Origin: Mytilisepta virgata | Lineage: Eukaryota; Mollusca; Bivalvia; Mytilida; Mytilidae | DNA: 64,000 nt | Reading direction: 5' to 3' | NCBI GenBank assembly: GCA_028015205.1 | Contig: CM051512.1 | Location: forward strand, 24,149,139-24,213,138 | In this document: positions 22,800 to 34,366 of the stretch, piece after piece | How positions within the stretch are numbered: position 1 is the first letter of the stretch | Layout of the letters: every line of letters starts with the position of its first letter | Position numbers and translations under genes: made by a program | The notes under the pieces: generated by a model | Databases searched by the model: none | What the model saw: the letters and a program-made list of their open reading frames with translations, nothing else | Told to the model about the DNA's origin: nothing

Positions 22800-23779
22800 C
22801 TATTATTTCTATTTGTATAGCTTCAAGAGCAGAATATTGCGAAAGAAAAAAATAACACGTTGCGTTGGGTATATTTATTGATTACAACAGATGCCTTTTG
22901 TGAATACCAACTTATCTGAAAATAAATTTGAATATGAAATAAAAACATGAAAAATAAATGATTAAAAAAATAAAATAAACAAAACAAAACAAAAGGGAAA
23001 ATGAGATTGTGTCAAAGAATTTTTGACTGTCCAGTCGACTGCGCGACTTTTTTGTTCAGCTCTGCATTTAATTATAATGATATAAATTTTGTATAGATAC
23101 TTGGTCTTTATGTTTGCTGATCAGGAATGAAAAATGTCTGAAATAGAGAACCTTCGAATCATAACCTTATTTTCCAACTGCTCTTTTATGGATATATTCC
23201 TTGTTCAAGTTTGCATTTAACGAATTCGTTGGGGCACGTTCAGCTATAGATTTAAAAGTCATTAACTATGTTTTAAGCGAGAATTCAAAGTAAATCCAAA
23301 GTATCTACTAAGGCAGGGAAACATCAGAAATGTGTTTTTTAATAGTCTTGAGGAATAAAACAATAAGTGTATATCACTTTATCTGGACAATTAAATATAA
23401 AAATTTAGAGAAAAATAACTTCAGATAATAAATACATGCAAATGTATTAAACTTTATTTCTCTAATTCTGTGCGCAATTATGCATCTCTTGACCCGTTCG
23501 ATAAATTCTGATATCACCACAAGTTAGTTAAATGCTCGTGAAATTTCCCGCCAAAAAAAAAAACATTCGGAATACCTCTCGGAGGTTTACATTGTCCGAT
23601 TAGAGCCTGAAAAGATTCTAAAACTCTTGAAGCGTTAAAACTCGGACAAGCCTCGCAGATTAAAAATGAAAATTTAATTATCTCGAGTTGATTAATTTCA
23701 TAATCAACTGGTCATCGTTGAAGAATCTATATTTCTCACATTCTTGGCACATTTCCACACTTCGCAGGCCAATGGTCAT
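22800..23779. other. Gene-free AT-rich stretch
   Basis: No exon, RNA gene or defined repeat is visible. Short ORFs here are AT-rich noise. Confidence 0.5.
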
Positions 23780-24088
23780 AAATTATTTATTTTCCACCGG
23801 AATTAAAAGGTCTTGTGCAATTTCCCCACCGCAATTCATGGGTTTTATGTTCATCGGAACGATAAACTAGAGAAGTTCAGAAATGACGTTCATGTAAACA
23901 AATTGCGTAGCAACGGCATTTTCTTGAGGTTTTTGTTGAAAATCATAGGAGAAACAGATTTACTCGTGATTTATAGAATTCCTCCACCCTCGAAAGTCAA
24001 GTTTTAGATTTTAACACGCTCGCTAAAGCTCGAATCTCGGATGGAGAAATTCCATAACTCACTCGTACCTGAAGGAGAATCTACACGT
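23780..24088 (+). repeat. Foldback-type repeat, copy 1 (decayed)
   Basis: Shares AGAAATGACGTT, GGAGAAACAGATT, TAACACGCTCGCTAAAG and GGAGAAATTCCATAACTCAC with 38420-38760. The left arm of the palindrome is degenerate here. Confidence 0.7.
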
Positions 24089-24480
24089 ATATTTACAACC
24101 ACATGTTGTACATTTATACTTTGTTGTGGTCGGCTATACATGTAAACGTTCTTTTCGACCTCATGCTATGTTTGGTTACATGTATACGTTATTTACAACT
24201 ACATTTTGTACTCGGTTACATGCATACTTTATTTAAAACCACACGCTGTGCTATGTTTCATGTATACTTTATTTGCATTATACGCTCACATGTTGTGCTC
24301 GGTTACATGTAGACTTTTCATAAGACCACATGTTGTGCTCTGTTACATGTATACTCTCTTTACGACCGCATGTTGTTCTCGTTTTAATGTTGACTTTCTG
24401 TACGACCACGTGTTGTGCTCGGTTACGTGTATACATTCTTTACGACCACGTGTTGTCCTCGGTTACATGTAGACTTTAGG
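24089..24480. repeat. Minisatellite of ~40-bp units
   Basis: About nine or ten degenerate units of the type ACCACATGTTGTGCTCGGTT + ACATGTAGACTTT. Open frames across it (CSVTC/TLF repeats) follow from the unit length and are not considered genes. Confidence 0.85.
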
Positions 24481-24638
24481 ACCAAAACCGAATTGATTTT
24501 GTTGACCAAACTTATTGGTACTTATAATGGAGCAGAAAACTTTTACCTTTCTTGGCATCTTGACCCAATCCTTGTTTTTACAGCAGTTCGTGCTGTTCAT
24601 AGTTTTAGGTTTTATTCTTTGTGTTTTGCCATTACAAT

Positions 24639-27600
24639 TCAAAGAAATGTCTTGCCTCTTGAATAACGTATTTTTGTGCCGTTTAATATTCCTTTAGTTA
24701 ACAATTTTATAACGTACTTTTGCCTAGAACAGACACATTGGTTGTCATAGCAGTGTCGTCGGTTGTTGGGACAATTCCAGTTCTGAACATCTAAACAATC
24801 CTGTCTACTGTTGCATGCTATAAATAAACGATAAGATTCGAACTTACTTTTGAAATACGAGTAATGCTTACATTATTTTCCCATAATCTAGTTTTATTCT
24901 TCAATGCGTTTTACTGTGTCTCTTTTTGTTCACTTTTCATGCGCTGTCTGGTACAATGTATGCAAAGGTAATAGTTGTGTAAATCTTTACCAGTTTAACC
25001 CTCCCATAAAATTCAATGTACATATCAGGAGACTTTACAAGTTCGAGGTTGTTCTCGTTTTTGTGTTGTCAATGTACTTTCGAGTCTAAATATATAGTTA
25101 ATTTCTTCACATTGTTTAATATAAGAACATATGGAGCTTGTTCTGAATAGCTATATAATAACAACATATTTTGCAATTTTTGAAGTCCGTGTTATAATCG
25201 TAGTCTTACTGACTTTTATCCTTCAGATTTTATTTTGATTTAATGAAAATTGAACATTAAGGACTACATTTAAGGTTCAATAGCAAAAACCTACGCAGAA
25301 TTTGGTCTGGAGCCCTATTCATATATATAAATGAACCACTTACTCTCATTATAATAAAAGTACCAGTCTGAGGATAAAATCATAAGTGCTGGCTACCGAT
25401 ACCGAACACTGACGTGGTCATAGTTAAGTAACTGAATCGCGTTATTTAGAATACAGAATGGAAAAGGGGAATGTTTCAAAGAGACAACAACCCGACCAAA
25501 GAGCAGAAAACAGCTCAAGGCTACCAATGGATCTTCAACGCAGCGAGAAAATCCTGCACCCGGAGTCGGGCTTCAGCTGGCTCCTATAATTATTATGTCT
25601 TCCACATATTCCTGAAACTTATTCTTTGACGAGACAGTTATAGCTTTACTATAATTCTGTGTAGATATCTCCTAGCAGTCGACTAGCATTAATGTTCCGG
25701 AAACAAAAACTTGCTTTCATTCAATAACTTTACATTACCTTTTTGTGAAGTCATAAATTGCACAAAAACAAATGAGTACGTACTCAAAACGGAAAATTAG
25801 CTCTTGTGGAAAATTTGATGCATCTGTGCGTTCGCAATGGCAATAACTCATTACTACAAGGGGGGGGGGGGGGGGGCAAGATCTATTCTGTTAAGGTGTT
25901 TTTAGACTTTGTTAACTGTTATTTTGCATATATTTACTGTTAAATCTTATTGACATTGACTAAATATCTGTTATCTGTTTTCTTAAAATTGTTAAATTTT
26001 ATTAGAAAAACATTGACCCCTGATGCATGTAGCTGTTAATGGTCAGTACACTGCTGACTGTTTTTACACATTTTATCTCTGCTATCTATTAATTCATATT
26101 ATTTACCCCTATTAAAATCTCTAGAAACAATGCGGATAGAAGAACGTCTCAGTGATCTCAATCAGAGATCATCAGAGTTATGGAGTCTTCATATGAAAGG
26201 AGGAAGATACATAGTATAATGCAACTAAGCATAATGTACGATCATGTACGTTTCCCCCCCCCCCCCCCCCCCATACCTTTAATTGAGCCCATGACCGCAA
26301 GAAGTAAACATGGAAAAAACTCCAGACGCTCCAAATATAGATAATCAAGACATTATAATAGAATGCTTTATTTCATATATGGACCCTCCAAAAACTAGAG
26401 GCTCTTAAGAGCCTGTATCGCTCACCTGGATTTAACTTGTCCACCTTCAGCAGGACTGAAAATTAATATTGGCCGGTTTTCCCATAGGTACAATGTTAAA
26501 CAAAGTTAGGGTGTGATGGCCATCTAAGTTGACATTGAAGGTTATCAAACACACTTCTGAAAGAGGACCATTACTGGTATTAGTTTGGTTCCAAATGGCC
26601 AAGTTTAAGGTATGATGATCTGCAAATTAAATTTTCCCATAGGGTCCTATATTAAAGTAAGTTCAGCTTTGGTGGCCATCTTGATTGACAAGCGGACCCA
26701 ATTATGAAAGGGACCATCTAATGACCTTTTATGCCAAGTATGGTCCCAATTGGCCAAGATTTTTAAATTAATTTTCCCATAGTGTCCTATGTTGAACTAA
26801 GTTCGCTGTGGCGGCCATTTTGGTTGACTGTCCTGGTCAGCCGAAACAATTCTGAAAGAGGACCATCTAAGGACCATTGCTGACAAGGTTCCTCCCAATT
26901 GGCTCATTGGTTTCAAACAAGAAGATTTTTTTCCCAAAGGGTCTTTTGTTAAACTAAGTTCAGCATTGGTGGTCATCTTGGTTGACAGTCCAGGTCATCG
27001 GACACAATTCTTCAAAAGGACCATCTAAGGTCCATTGGTGCCAAGTCTTGTTCCATTTGGCTTAGTAGTTTAATACAAGAAGATTATTTAATAAATTTTC
27101 CCCTATTGTCCTATGTTAAACTAAGTTCAGCTGTGACGGCCATCTTTGTTGACATTCCGGATCATCGGACAAAATTATGAAAAGAGTCCACCTGAGGACC
27201 ATTTCTGTCAAGTTTGGTTCCAATTGGCTTAGTGGTTTCAGACAAGAAGATATTTTAATGAATTTTCCCATAGGGTCCTATGTTTAACTAAGTTCGGTCA
27301 GACGGAGGATCATTTCAGGACCATTTCTGCCAAGTTTGGTTCTAACTGGCTATGTAGTTTCACACATCCTGGATTTTATATTGCCATGAAAAACGTAACA
27401 TTTGTAGAGGACCATATAAGGATCATTCCTGCAATATAACAATTCAATTGCTTTTGTAGTTTCAGAGAAGAAGATTTTTTAAAATTTCAGCGTGCATAAA
27501 TGGCCCTGGCAGCCATGTTTTTGAATATAGGATTGGCACCAAAAACATTTTGTTAAGTTCTATTATCTGATCATTCAGGCATAATATCACTTTCATCTGT

Positions 27601-29338
27601 CAAACTGTTTATGACAAAAAGATGTCTGTATTTATTTCCCATAGGATCCTATGTTAAATGTGTCCCGTGGTGGCGGTCATCTTGGATTTCAGGTCGGCAC
27701 AAAAATACATAATCTCTGTAGAGGACCATGTAAGGATCATTTCTGCAATATAACAATTCAATTGGTTTTGTAGTTTCAGAGAAGAAGATTTTTAAAATTT
27801 CATCCAATCAGAATGCAAAATAAATGGCTCGGTAGCCATGTTGAATTTTGGATTGCCACCAAAAACATAAACTTTGTAGAGAGCCACCCCAGGAACATTC
27901 CTGCAAAGTGGTGTCAGAGAAGATTGAAAAGTAAAAGTTTACAGAAGACGGCGACGACGGACGCCAAGTGATGGCAACAGCTTGCATGACCCTTTGGGTC
28001 AGATGAGCTAACAAGGTCAGCGATTATATCCTCTTTAAATTCTGATGTATAATGGATGTTCAGTTCAGTTGTTAACTGTGTTTTTGATATTTGAATTCAC
28101 TATTTTCTGTTTTCTCATTTAAATTGCTGTTATCCGTTATCAGTATTTTAAATTTACTGATATCTGTTTTGAGCAAAATCAAAAATGCTAAACCTGTTAA
28201 TGGACCCCCTCTTGCCCCCCTTACAAAATACAACCGTGAAAATGTACGGTAACAGAATATATTGATATAAACTTCAGCAGATTTTATCGAAAACCAACTC
28301 TGTCGGGGTATGTGGGACACACAGTGACCAATCTTAAGATATTAATCATTTACAGCTAGGTCCAGTTGTTGCGCAGGTACAGACATTATCAACACAAGAC
28401 AGACCATAACCAGGATCGTTACAGATTGTGTGCTGACACTCGTTGCTGCTTCCACCAGGGCATGGCTCACAACTGATAAAACCTACGCACAAAAAATAGT
28501 GTATGTGTTATAGAGTCACTATCAGTTTGTAAATGGATATTGTTGAATCTACATGTAAATAAATATTTGCATAATGACTTGAAGATATAATAAACGGTTT
28601 TTATGCGACAAATGAAAGAAGAGTATATTTGTCTAATGGACACTGTGCCATGCTTACAAACAAACGGTTAAATCATGATCAGTCAACCGTGACACTGAGG
28701 TGACACTACCCCTTTGACATAAATTTTGAATCGATCTCGTCTTAATGTATTTAGTTAAAAAGTTTCATGATGATATGAGACCTATTTCCCAATTAAACTA
28801 CCTTCAATCTAAACTTTAACCTCAAGTAGGTCATACGTATGGACAGAGACCAAAACATTATATCGCATGCAGGAAAAAAAAATCAAACACTGGATGTTTG
28901 TGAGATTTTTATGGAATAAAAGACTTATCAATATCTTGATTTTAAGGGGGAATGGACAAAGAAGTTGTCTGGGATCCTGGAATTTATTTTGCAGCGCTTA
29001 TAAGCCTGGAATTTATTTTTCAGAGCGGACATTTTTTACCCAAATGCTGTATTTTTAAAAACATTTTAAGTCAACTTTATTTTTTTTTAAATTCTGGAGC
29101 CTGGTGTTATTTTTCCCGTTCGTCCTCGCTATCCCTTTAAATAATCAAATAGTTGTTCAATAAGTACGATTTCGAATTTCAAATATATTTTTTCTTTCTT
29201 AAGTTCGTATTTGTCATGTACATAAATATAGTAATTCGAATTATTGATTGTAATCGAACAAATTAATACTTCTATTTATATTCAGAATGATCACTTACCA
29301 AGGAAAGCCAATGCAAAGAGAAAAATGGTGATCTTCAT
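24639..29338 (-). CDS. Small secreted cysteine-rich protein, Cvsi-like (gene 1)
   Basis: Three exons on the minus strand: 29338-29299 (ATG plus hydrophobic signal MKITIFLFALAFLG, donor GTAAGT), 28482-28354 (acceptor TAG, donor GTAAAT) and 24817-24639 (stop TGA). Both introns are phase 1. Exon 2 encodes module 1 (CEPC..ECQHTIC..LSCVDNVCTC) and exon 3 encodes module 2 (SCNSRQDCLDVQNWNC then HCYDNQCVC). The spacing C-x(3)-C-x(7)-C-x(4)-C-x-C resembles the oyster plasma serine-protease inhibitors cvSI-1/cvSI-2; that family link is by pattern, not by search. Exon 2 would also stop if unspliced (..SCK), so two isoforms are possible. Compared with gene 2 the C-terminus runs on by ~26 residues rich in K/R and hydrophobics. 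A GTACGT just after the last Cys could instead be a donor to an unseen exon. The 3.5-kb intron holds a Helitron-like element and G/C-run repeats. Confidence 0.7.
24850..25444. other. Gene-free intronic stretch
   Basis: Within the second intron of the Cvsi-like gene 1. No exon or defined repeat recognised; the plus-strand ORF near 24904 has no protein-like character. Confidence 0.45.
25445..25575 (+). repeat. Interspersed repeat R4, copy 1
   Basis: Contains GGGGAATGTTTCAAAGAGAC + AACAACCCGACCAAAGAGCA and GCACCCGGAGTCGGGCTTCA. An inverted partial copy is at 59270-59370. Non-coding; its class is unknown to me. Confidence 0.6.
25860..26272. repeat. Segment bounded by a G-run and a C-run
   Basis: G17 at 25860-25876 and ~C18 at 26254-26272 bracket ~380 bp. 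The left part (GGGCAAGATCTATTCTGTTA, CTGTTATCTGTTTTCTTAAA) is echoed in inverted orientation at 28085-28222. Confidence 0.55.
26395..28011 (-). mobile_element. Helitron-like non-autonomous element H2, copy 1
   Basis: Read on the minus strand, the 3' end is the perfect palindrome AGGCTCTTAAGAGCCT (26399-26414) followed by CTAG (26398-26395). The other end has GACCC-TTT-GGGTC (27988-28000). The interior is ~9 degenerate ~165-bp units with CCCATAGGGTCCTATGTTAA, GGCGGCCATCTTGGTTGACA and AATTCTGAAAGAGGACCATC-type blocks. Other copies: 30320-31496 (-) and 42270-43275 (+). Confidence 0.65.
28085..28222 (-). repeat. Inverted relative of the 25860 repeat
   Basis: Blocks TCTGTTTTCTCATTTAAATT, CTGATATCTGTTTTGA, ACCTGTTAATGGACCCC and CTTGCCCCCC parallel the G-run segment 25860-26050. 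It lies just 3' of Cvsi-like gene 1 exon 2 on the other strand. Confidence 0.5.
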
Positions 29339-29559
29339 CTTGTCCAAGTTGTAAATGTTCTAAATCTGAGACCAAAGTTTCTTTATCTTATCTCTTTGTC
29401 ATTTACTTGTGTAAAGTTCGTGAATCATTTCGTGACACAATATTACTTTACTTATCCGGTCATGTAACATTTGCACTCACTCTGAGATTTTTTGACATCC
29501 GTTGGTTTGTTTTAAGGGCAATAAATAGTTCTAAAACAGGCTGTTTGGCGTTCGGGAGG

Positions 29560-29960
29560 AAGGGGGTGGGGGGGGGGGGGGGGGGGGGGGGGGTAATTTG
29601 ACCATTTTATGACGGGGGTGCGTCTGTAACTTGAAACTCATACCCGAAACTATCCACGTTTTATCGAATTTGTGACCCAAAAATATCCAGGAAAGCTAAA
29701 ATTAAATACCCGAAATTATCCAAAAATATTAAAATATTGAGACATATTTATACATTTAACAGTTATATTTTTCTTTGATTCTTCTTTTGATCATCCTAGT
29801 TGTGAAAAGTTAACCTGAATATTCCTCAGTGCTATATAAAAATCTGCAGAAACTTTTACAATCCTGACCCGAAATCTCCGCCTGTTTTGTAAAATCTTGA
29901 CCCGTATCTAAATATCATTGAGTTAAACACCCCTCCTCCCCCCTCCACCCCAACCCCCCA
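29560..29960. repeat. Second G-run/C-run bounded segment
   Basis: A long G-run (~29563-29593) and C-rich tract (~29928-29960) bracket ~340 bp with repeated ACCCGAAA(C/T)TATCCA and GACCCG(A/T)A(A/T)C phrases. No coding content. Confidence 0.5.
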
Positions 29961-30319
29961 AACCGAGGTTTGACGTCAGAGGAATTACAGACTAATTTGA
30001 ATGGTCTTACTTGTACAGTTATATGTGAGTCACTTTTTCAATCATTGGTTTCACATTTTGTTCATTACATTTTTGTGCAACATGCGAAAGAGATGATATG
30101 GAGTGTACACCAATGCTTCATAAGAAATATATTTAAATTCGTTTTTTTTACTAGATACGTGTGATTTCTTAGAGCTGCCTTGTGCGTCTATCTCATCTCC
30201 GGGTTACAGATAGTTCTGATCCTGTACTTGAAGGGCTGTCAGATTATAATAATGAAAGCCTGGATAACGAGTTTGGAAGATGCCACGTTGCCATTTGAAC
30301 ACCTTCCTCCCGATTTAAA

Positions 30320-31496
30320 CTAGAGGCTCCCAATCAGACACCATAAAAGCACCAACAATCCGGTGCTATGTTAGGCACTGGTGGCAACCCTAGTTGACAG
30401 TCTTGGTCACAGGATTAATATCATTGCTGCCTAGTTCAGCTCCTTTTTGCTCAGTAAATTCAGAGTTAGCATTTCATGTTACTGGTATCAGACACGATCC
30501 TGAAAGAGAACGACCTAAGGACAGCCCTGGTCATCTCACACAACTCTGACGGAGCACCATTTAAGGACCATTACTTATGCTTTTTACTTGACGTTTGTCA
30601 TTTAGTGAAGGGTAAACTTCATTAAATTAAAACACAAAATAGGAGTTGAAGCTATATGTTTAGCATTGATTAGCAGTTGACCATTAAAAGATACTTATCT
30701 TAACAAAGTATGTTTCAAATTTTAACAAGATATATTGAGCACATCGAAGTCTACACGATTTTTAATTTACCCAAAAATTGTTAATTTTGTGATTTTTCGT
30801 GCACATTTGATTTTTTTACGGACAAGGCGACATAACTCCAGAACAACATCTGACTTTAATACGGTAACAGTATAGACATGATAGAGGAGCCTAAGGAAAT
30901 TTCAGTCTAGTGAGTCTTTTTAGCAACTTCAAACTTTGATCACAGATACAAAGAACTTGGCAATATTTGTAACCATTTTTCACCATTTTAGTAAGGATGA
31001 TTTAAGTATTTTAGAATAATTATGAATATTTACCCTGGAAACAATAAGAAAAATGTGTTCATGTACTTATTAATAAAGTTTCATTTTTTTAAGTAGAAAG
31101 GCTACATTACTGCCAATTCTGATTCCAACTGGCCGAGTGATTTCGGACAAGATTTTATAGATGAATTTTCCCATAGGGTCCTATCTTAAACTTAGTTCGG
31201 CTGTGGCTGCCATCTTGGTTGTCAGTGCGGGTCATCGGACACAAGTTTGGTCCCATCTGACCGGGTAGTTTTATAAAAGAAGATTTTTTTAGAAACAGCA
31301 GCTATATCGGTTGGAAGTAGGGAATGCCGGACACATTTTTCGAAGGGGGCACCTAAGGACCATTCCAGCAAAGTTTGGTTCCAATTGGCCCACTGGTTTC
31401 AGAGATGTTTAAAGGAAATTTTATATACTAGTACGACGACGACGGACGACGTACACCAAGTCATGACAATAGCTCACACGGCCCTATGGTCGAGCT
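30320..31496 (-). mobile_element. Helitron-like element H2, copy 2, split by a MITE
   Basis: Starts CTAGAGGCTC (30320) and ends AGCTCACACGGCCCTATGGT-CGAGCTAAAA, like 26395-28011. Contains the same ACAATTCTGA/AAGGACCATT and CCCATAGGGTCCTAT blocks. It is interrupted by the 529-bp TIR element 30576-31104. Confidence 0.7.
30576..31104 (-). mobile_element. Short TIR element (MITE), copy 2, nested in H2
   Basis: Inverted relative to 950-1396, with ends TATGCTTTTTACTT and AAGTAGAAAGGCTA. A perfect 7-bp CATTACT is found on both sides (30569-30575 and 31105-31111). Removing one copy plus the insert restores the host repeat phrase AAGGACCATTACTGCCAA. Target size of 7-8 bp suggests a hAT-like transposase. 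Confidence 0.85.
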
Positions 31497-31499
31497 AAA

Positions 31500-32330
31500 A
31501 AAGTAGGCTAATAATCACTACAGAAGGCTATAAATTATCCGCCCTACCGAACTCTTTACACTTTCCGTGGAATCTGGGTTATTCTTGGACTTGTCCATCA
31601 AAGCATGTCATATCGTGAGTTCGGATCAACCCCGTTTGATGATTGTTCGTGCGCGTACATTGTTAGAATTACCAACCTATTCAACAAGTCAGAATATGCA
31701 ATATCCAGTCAAAAACAAGCTATTGTCACTTTTATTTAATTTGAACGATTTATATAACTATAGCAGAGAAGGTAGTAAAGGGACGAGTCCTTCTAGTCCC
31801 TTATTATGGCAATGGAAGATTTGTCTTCCAAGTTTGCTGGCAAAGCCTACTGTCAATAAATAAAGTTGAGAGATCCGAATATTTATTTTCAAAATATGTT
31901 GTTGATAAGTGTATTGACATAAATTTTGGGTTGACACACTTTACATAAACAATCACAGACAAGAATTAATTGAATGAAGAAGTCAGGCTATCTTTTTAGA
32001 ATCTTTTTGGTTTTGTCGTAATTTCTTAGCAACATTTTTAGGGCCATTAAGAACTTGACTGTCCTGCAGAGTGGATAAAGCTTCGTTTTGAAGGTTTTTT
32101 GTGTGGCTTCTCAGTGATTCTAATCTTTGCATCTCGCTTAAAATCGGTGTCTCTTAGACGTTTGCTCTATTTTTCCAGGCTTTTTATGCCTACCCCATAA
32201 GTTAAATTTGCATTTTCGAATTTGAATAAAACAAACAAACAAACAAACCAACAAGAGAAAAAAAGTTTATTATTTCCACTTTTTATTCTTTTTTGTGACT
32301 ATGTGGATTTCATTTTAAATTCACCATTCT
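31500..32330. other. Intergenic stretch between the two Cvsi-like genes
   Basis: No supported exon. An open frame at 31567-31863 lacks an ATG near its start and any recognisable domain. A short (AAAC)n run is near 32233. Confidence 0.45.
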
Positions 32331-33586
32331 TTAATTTCTTGAACACCAGCAGAGGTTATCAAGGCAATGTCTCCTGTTGGTAGGGCAATTCCAGTTCGCC
32401 AGATTCACGCAGTCCTCACGTGTGGTGCATGCTGAAAAATCAAATATTATAGTATAACATTTGATGTACGAAGTTTGATTGATATCGCAGGTGTTTTGTA
32501 TTTTTTTTTTCGTTTTAAACATATTGTTTGACATCTATATTTAAAAAAAATGATACAAAGATTTTTAATTATTTGTTGATAGTTGCAGATAGCTTAACAT
32601 GCTTAAGGATATCTGTTTGTCGTGTTTCTTTTGTTTTGGTCTGATTTTCGAACTCCTCTGGTTTTATCTATATTAGACTATTAATATTTGTTTCCCGTTG
32701 ACCTGCTTTTTTTTCAAAATTTCTCAATTTTCATTTTAAAAAGTGAAATGAAAAATTGTAGAGGAAATCTTATTTCTCTGTGGATTTTGAGAGGCAAAAT
32801 CAATACAAGTAAAATTTATGCAAAATCAAGAGAATCATTTTTCTAGCCAAACTTTCAGTCCCTTATTACTCATGAAAATTCGCACTAAGATTTCATAGTT
32901 TCTGCTAATTGTGATACAGCATGAAACATCTTTCATATTTATATTTTGAAGCTGACAAGCAAATAACTTTATAATATTAATATCATTTATTTATGCATTT
33001 TTTACATTGTGCAAAATTTTGCCAATCGGCAAAAATCGTATGATTCCGGTACTTTCATGGAATTTATCGAGGGCATGCAATCAAAGTGAAATTTTTTGTT
33101 GTTGTCATTTATCCCTAAATCGCATCGTTATATGCCTGTACTTACGTGTATTTGAAGGATCCCGAACAGTACATTGGCAGATGTTATCGATACATTGGAG
33201 AAATGATTGGCTGTCACATTGCGTGTGGATGCACTCACTGGAACTACCGTTTGGGCACAGTTCTCCACATGCCAACGCTTCAAAAAAGTGTTGATCTCAT
33301 TAAACAGTATCATCGCGAATTGTATGTTCGATTGCAGAGTTGAACTTTTTCAAGTAACACTATTTTTTTATATGTTCTTTTTTCTTTCTTAGCATGATTG
33401 GCCACATTGGATAATTTTAAATAAGCTATTCAAACGTTTTTTGCGTTATTGTGTCGGCCTTCAATGTGTTCGGACTTTAAATCAGCTAACTTAGAATAAT
33501 TTATCAAAAACAAAAATTGAATTTAAAATGTTTATAAATATATGATACTTACCAAACAAGCAAACTATCAAAATTAACAATTTCAT
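32331..33586 (-). CDS. Small secreted cysteine-rich protein, Cvsi-like (gene 2)
   Basis: Complete three-exon minus-strand gene: 33586-33553 (ATG plus signal MKLLILIVCLFG, donor GTAAGT), 33277-33146 (donor GTAAGT) and 32431-32331 (acceptor TTTTTCAG, stop TAA). Both introns are phase 1, as in gene 1. It encodes ~88 residues. Module 1 is ACGELCPNGSSSECIHTQC then QCIDNICQC; module 2 is CTTREDCVNLANWNC then HCLDNLCWCSRN at the C-terminus. There are 13 Cys after the signal core, in two similar modules (C-x4/5-DC .. C-x-C), resembling cvSI-type serine-protease inhibitors of oysters. Likely role: secreted inhibitor or defence peptide in hemolymph; this is inference from Cys spacing. The last exons of the two genes are closely alike (NWNCP.NRRHC.DN.C.CSR), so they arose by tandem duplication. 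Confidence 0.75.
32602..32900 (+). mobile_element. Partial relative of the 13650-14035 MITE
   Basis: TTAAGGATATCTG, TTTTGGTCTGATTTTCG and CTCTGGTTTTATCTAT follow the order of the left half of 13650-14035. The right terminus was not found. It lies in intron 2 of Cvsi-like gene 2. Confidence 0.5.
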
Positions 33587-33739
33587 TGTACTTCAGACAT
33601 CGACCAGTAAATGCTTATTTTATCTACTACTGCGTGACCTTGATGAACGCATTTCCAGATTTATTCACTTGATAGTACAATTGAAGTTGTTATCGAATTT
33701 GTCCAAAATAAAAATAATTTTGACCACATTTTAGCTTAC

Positions 33740-33917
33740 CTGACATAAACGACCTTGTCACTGGGTGTCCTCGTCATGTTCTTTTTCTTAAACTTTCTTT
33801 TACTAACCTTCTTTTGTGGAACCTTTGGGCCAAAAGGGACCAAACGTTGGTATTTTGTACTATGGTAACCACCTTTCAAAATAAAGTCCGGAATACTCGC
33901 AGTAAGGTCGTCGTCAG
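33740..33917 (-). CDS. Candidate internal exon, unknown protein
   Basis: A minus-strand frame ending at a strong donor (CAG|GTAAGC, exon end 33740, phase 2). It encodes IPDFILKGGYHSTKYQRLV, PFGPKVPQKK, a basic KKVSKRKFKKKN stretch and TPSDKVVYV. Composition is protein-like, with a basic cluster, and differs from the AT-noise ORFs around. The acceptor is unclear (a long C/G run precedes it) and no partner exon was found. It lies ~150 bp upstream of Cvsi-like gene 2, so it would belong to another gene or be a fragment. Confidence 0.3.
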
Positions 33918-34366
33918 TTACAAAAGTAATATACACTACCCCCCCCCCCCAACATCCAAAAAAAAGAAGAAGAAAATGATCTCCGTTGAGACTTTTTAGC
34001 CCAAAGGGAAAGAACTATGAAAGAAAAGTAATTGGGCGATTCCTTTTTAAATTTTGCTCAGGTGTCTTGCCTCAAGGGCCACGGCTACTTACCTATTGTT
34101 ACCTGGGACAACTTTGAAGGAAAGGTCTCCTGGTCGTTTTTTCTGGGTAATCTATAACTTAGAAGAATTGTCTGAAGGTGATCTCATGCAAATTAAGTGT
34201 TAAAATAAAATAAAATGGAAATGAAAATGGTAATCTGAAAATATCTTCTGACTTATTAAACTAATTATCATGATTATTGGGAACCTGAATTTACAAAATT
34301 TTGTCAGGCTGTTCGAATATTTGAAAAGAAATTCTATAAATTAGAAAACTGGTACATATTGTACAT

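Noticed and set aside
24103..24666. Plus-strand ORFs of repeated CSVTC/TLF words
   Set aside because: Translations of the ~40-bp minisatellite; the repeat structure explains the open frame.
31567..31863. 98-residue plus-strand ORF
   Set aside because: No ATG near its start, no domain, and no splice sites; near the end of an H2 element.
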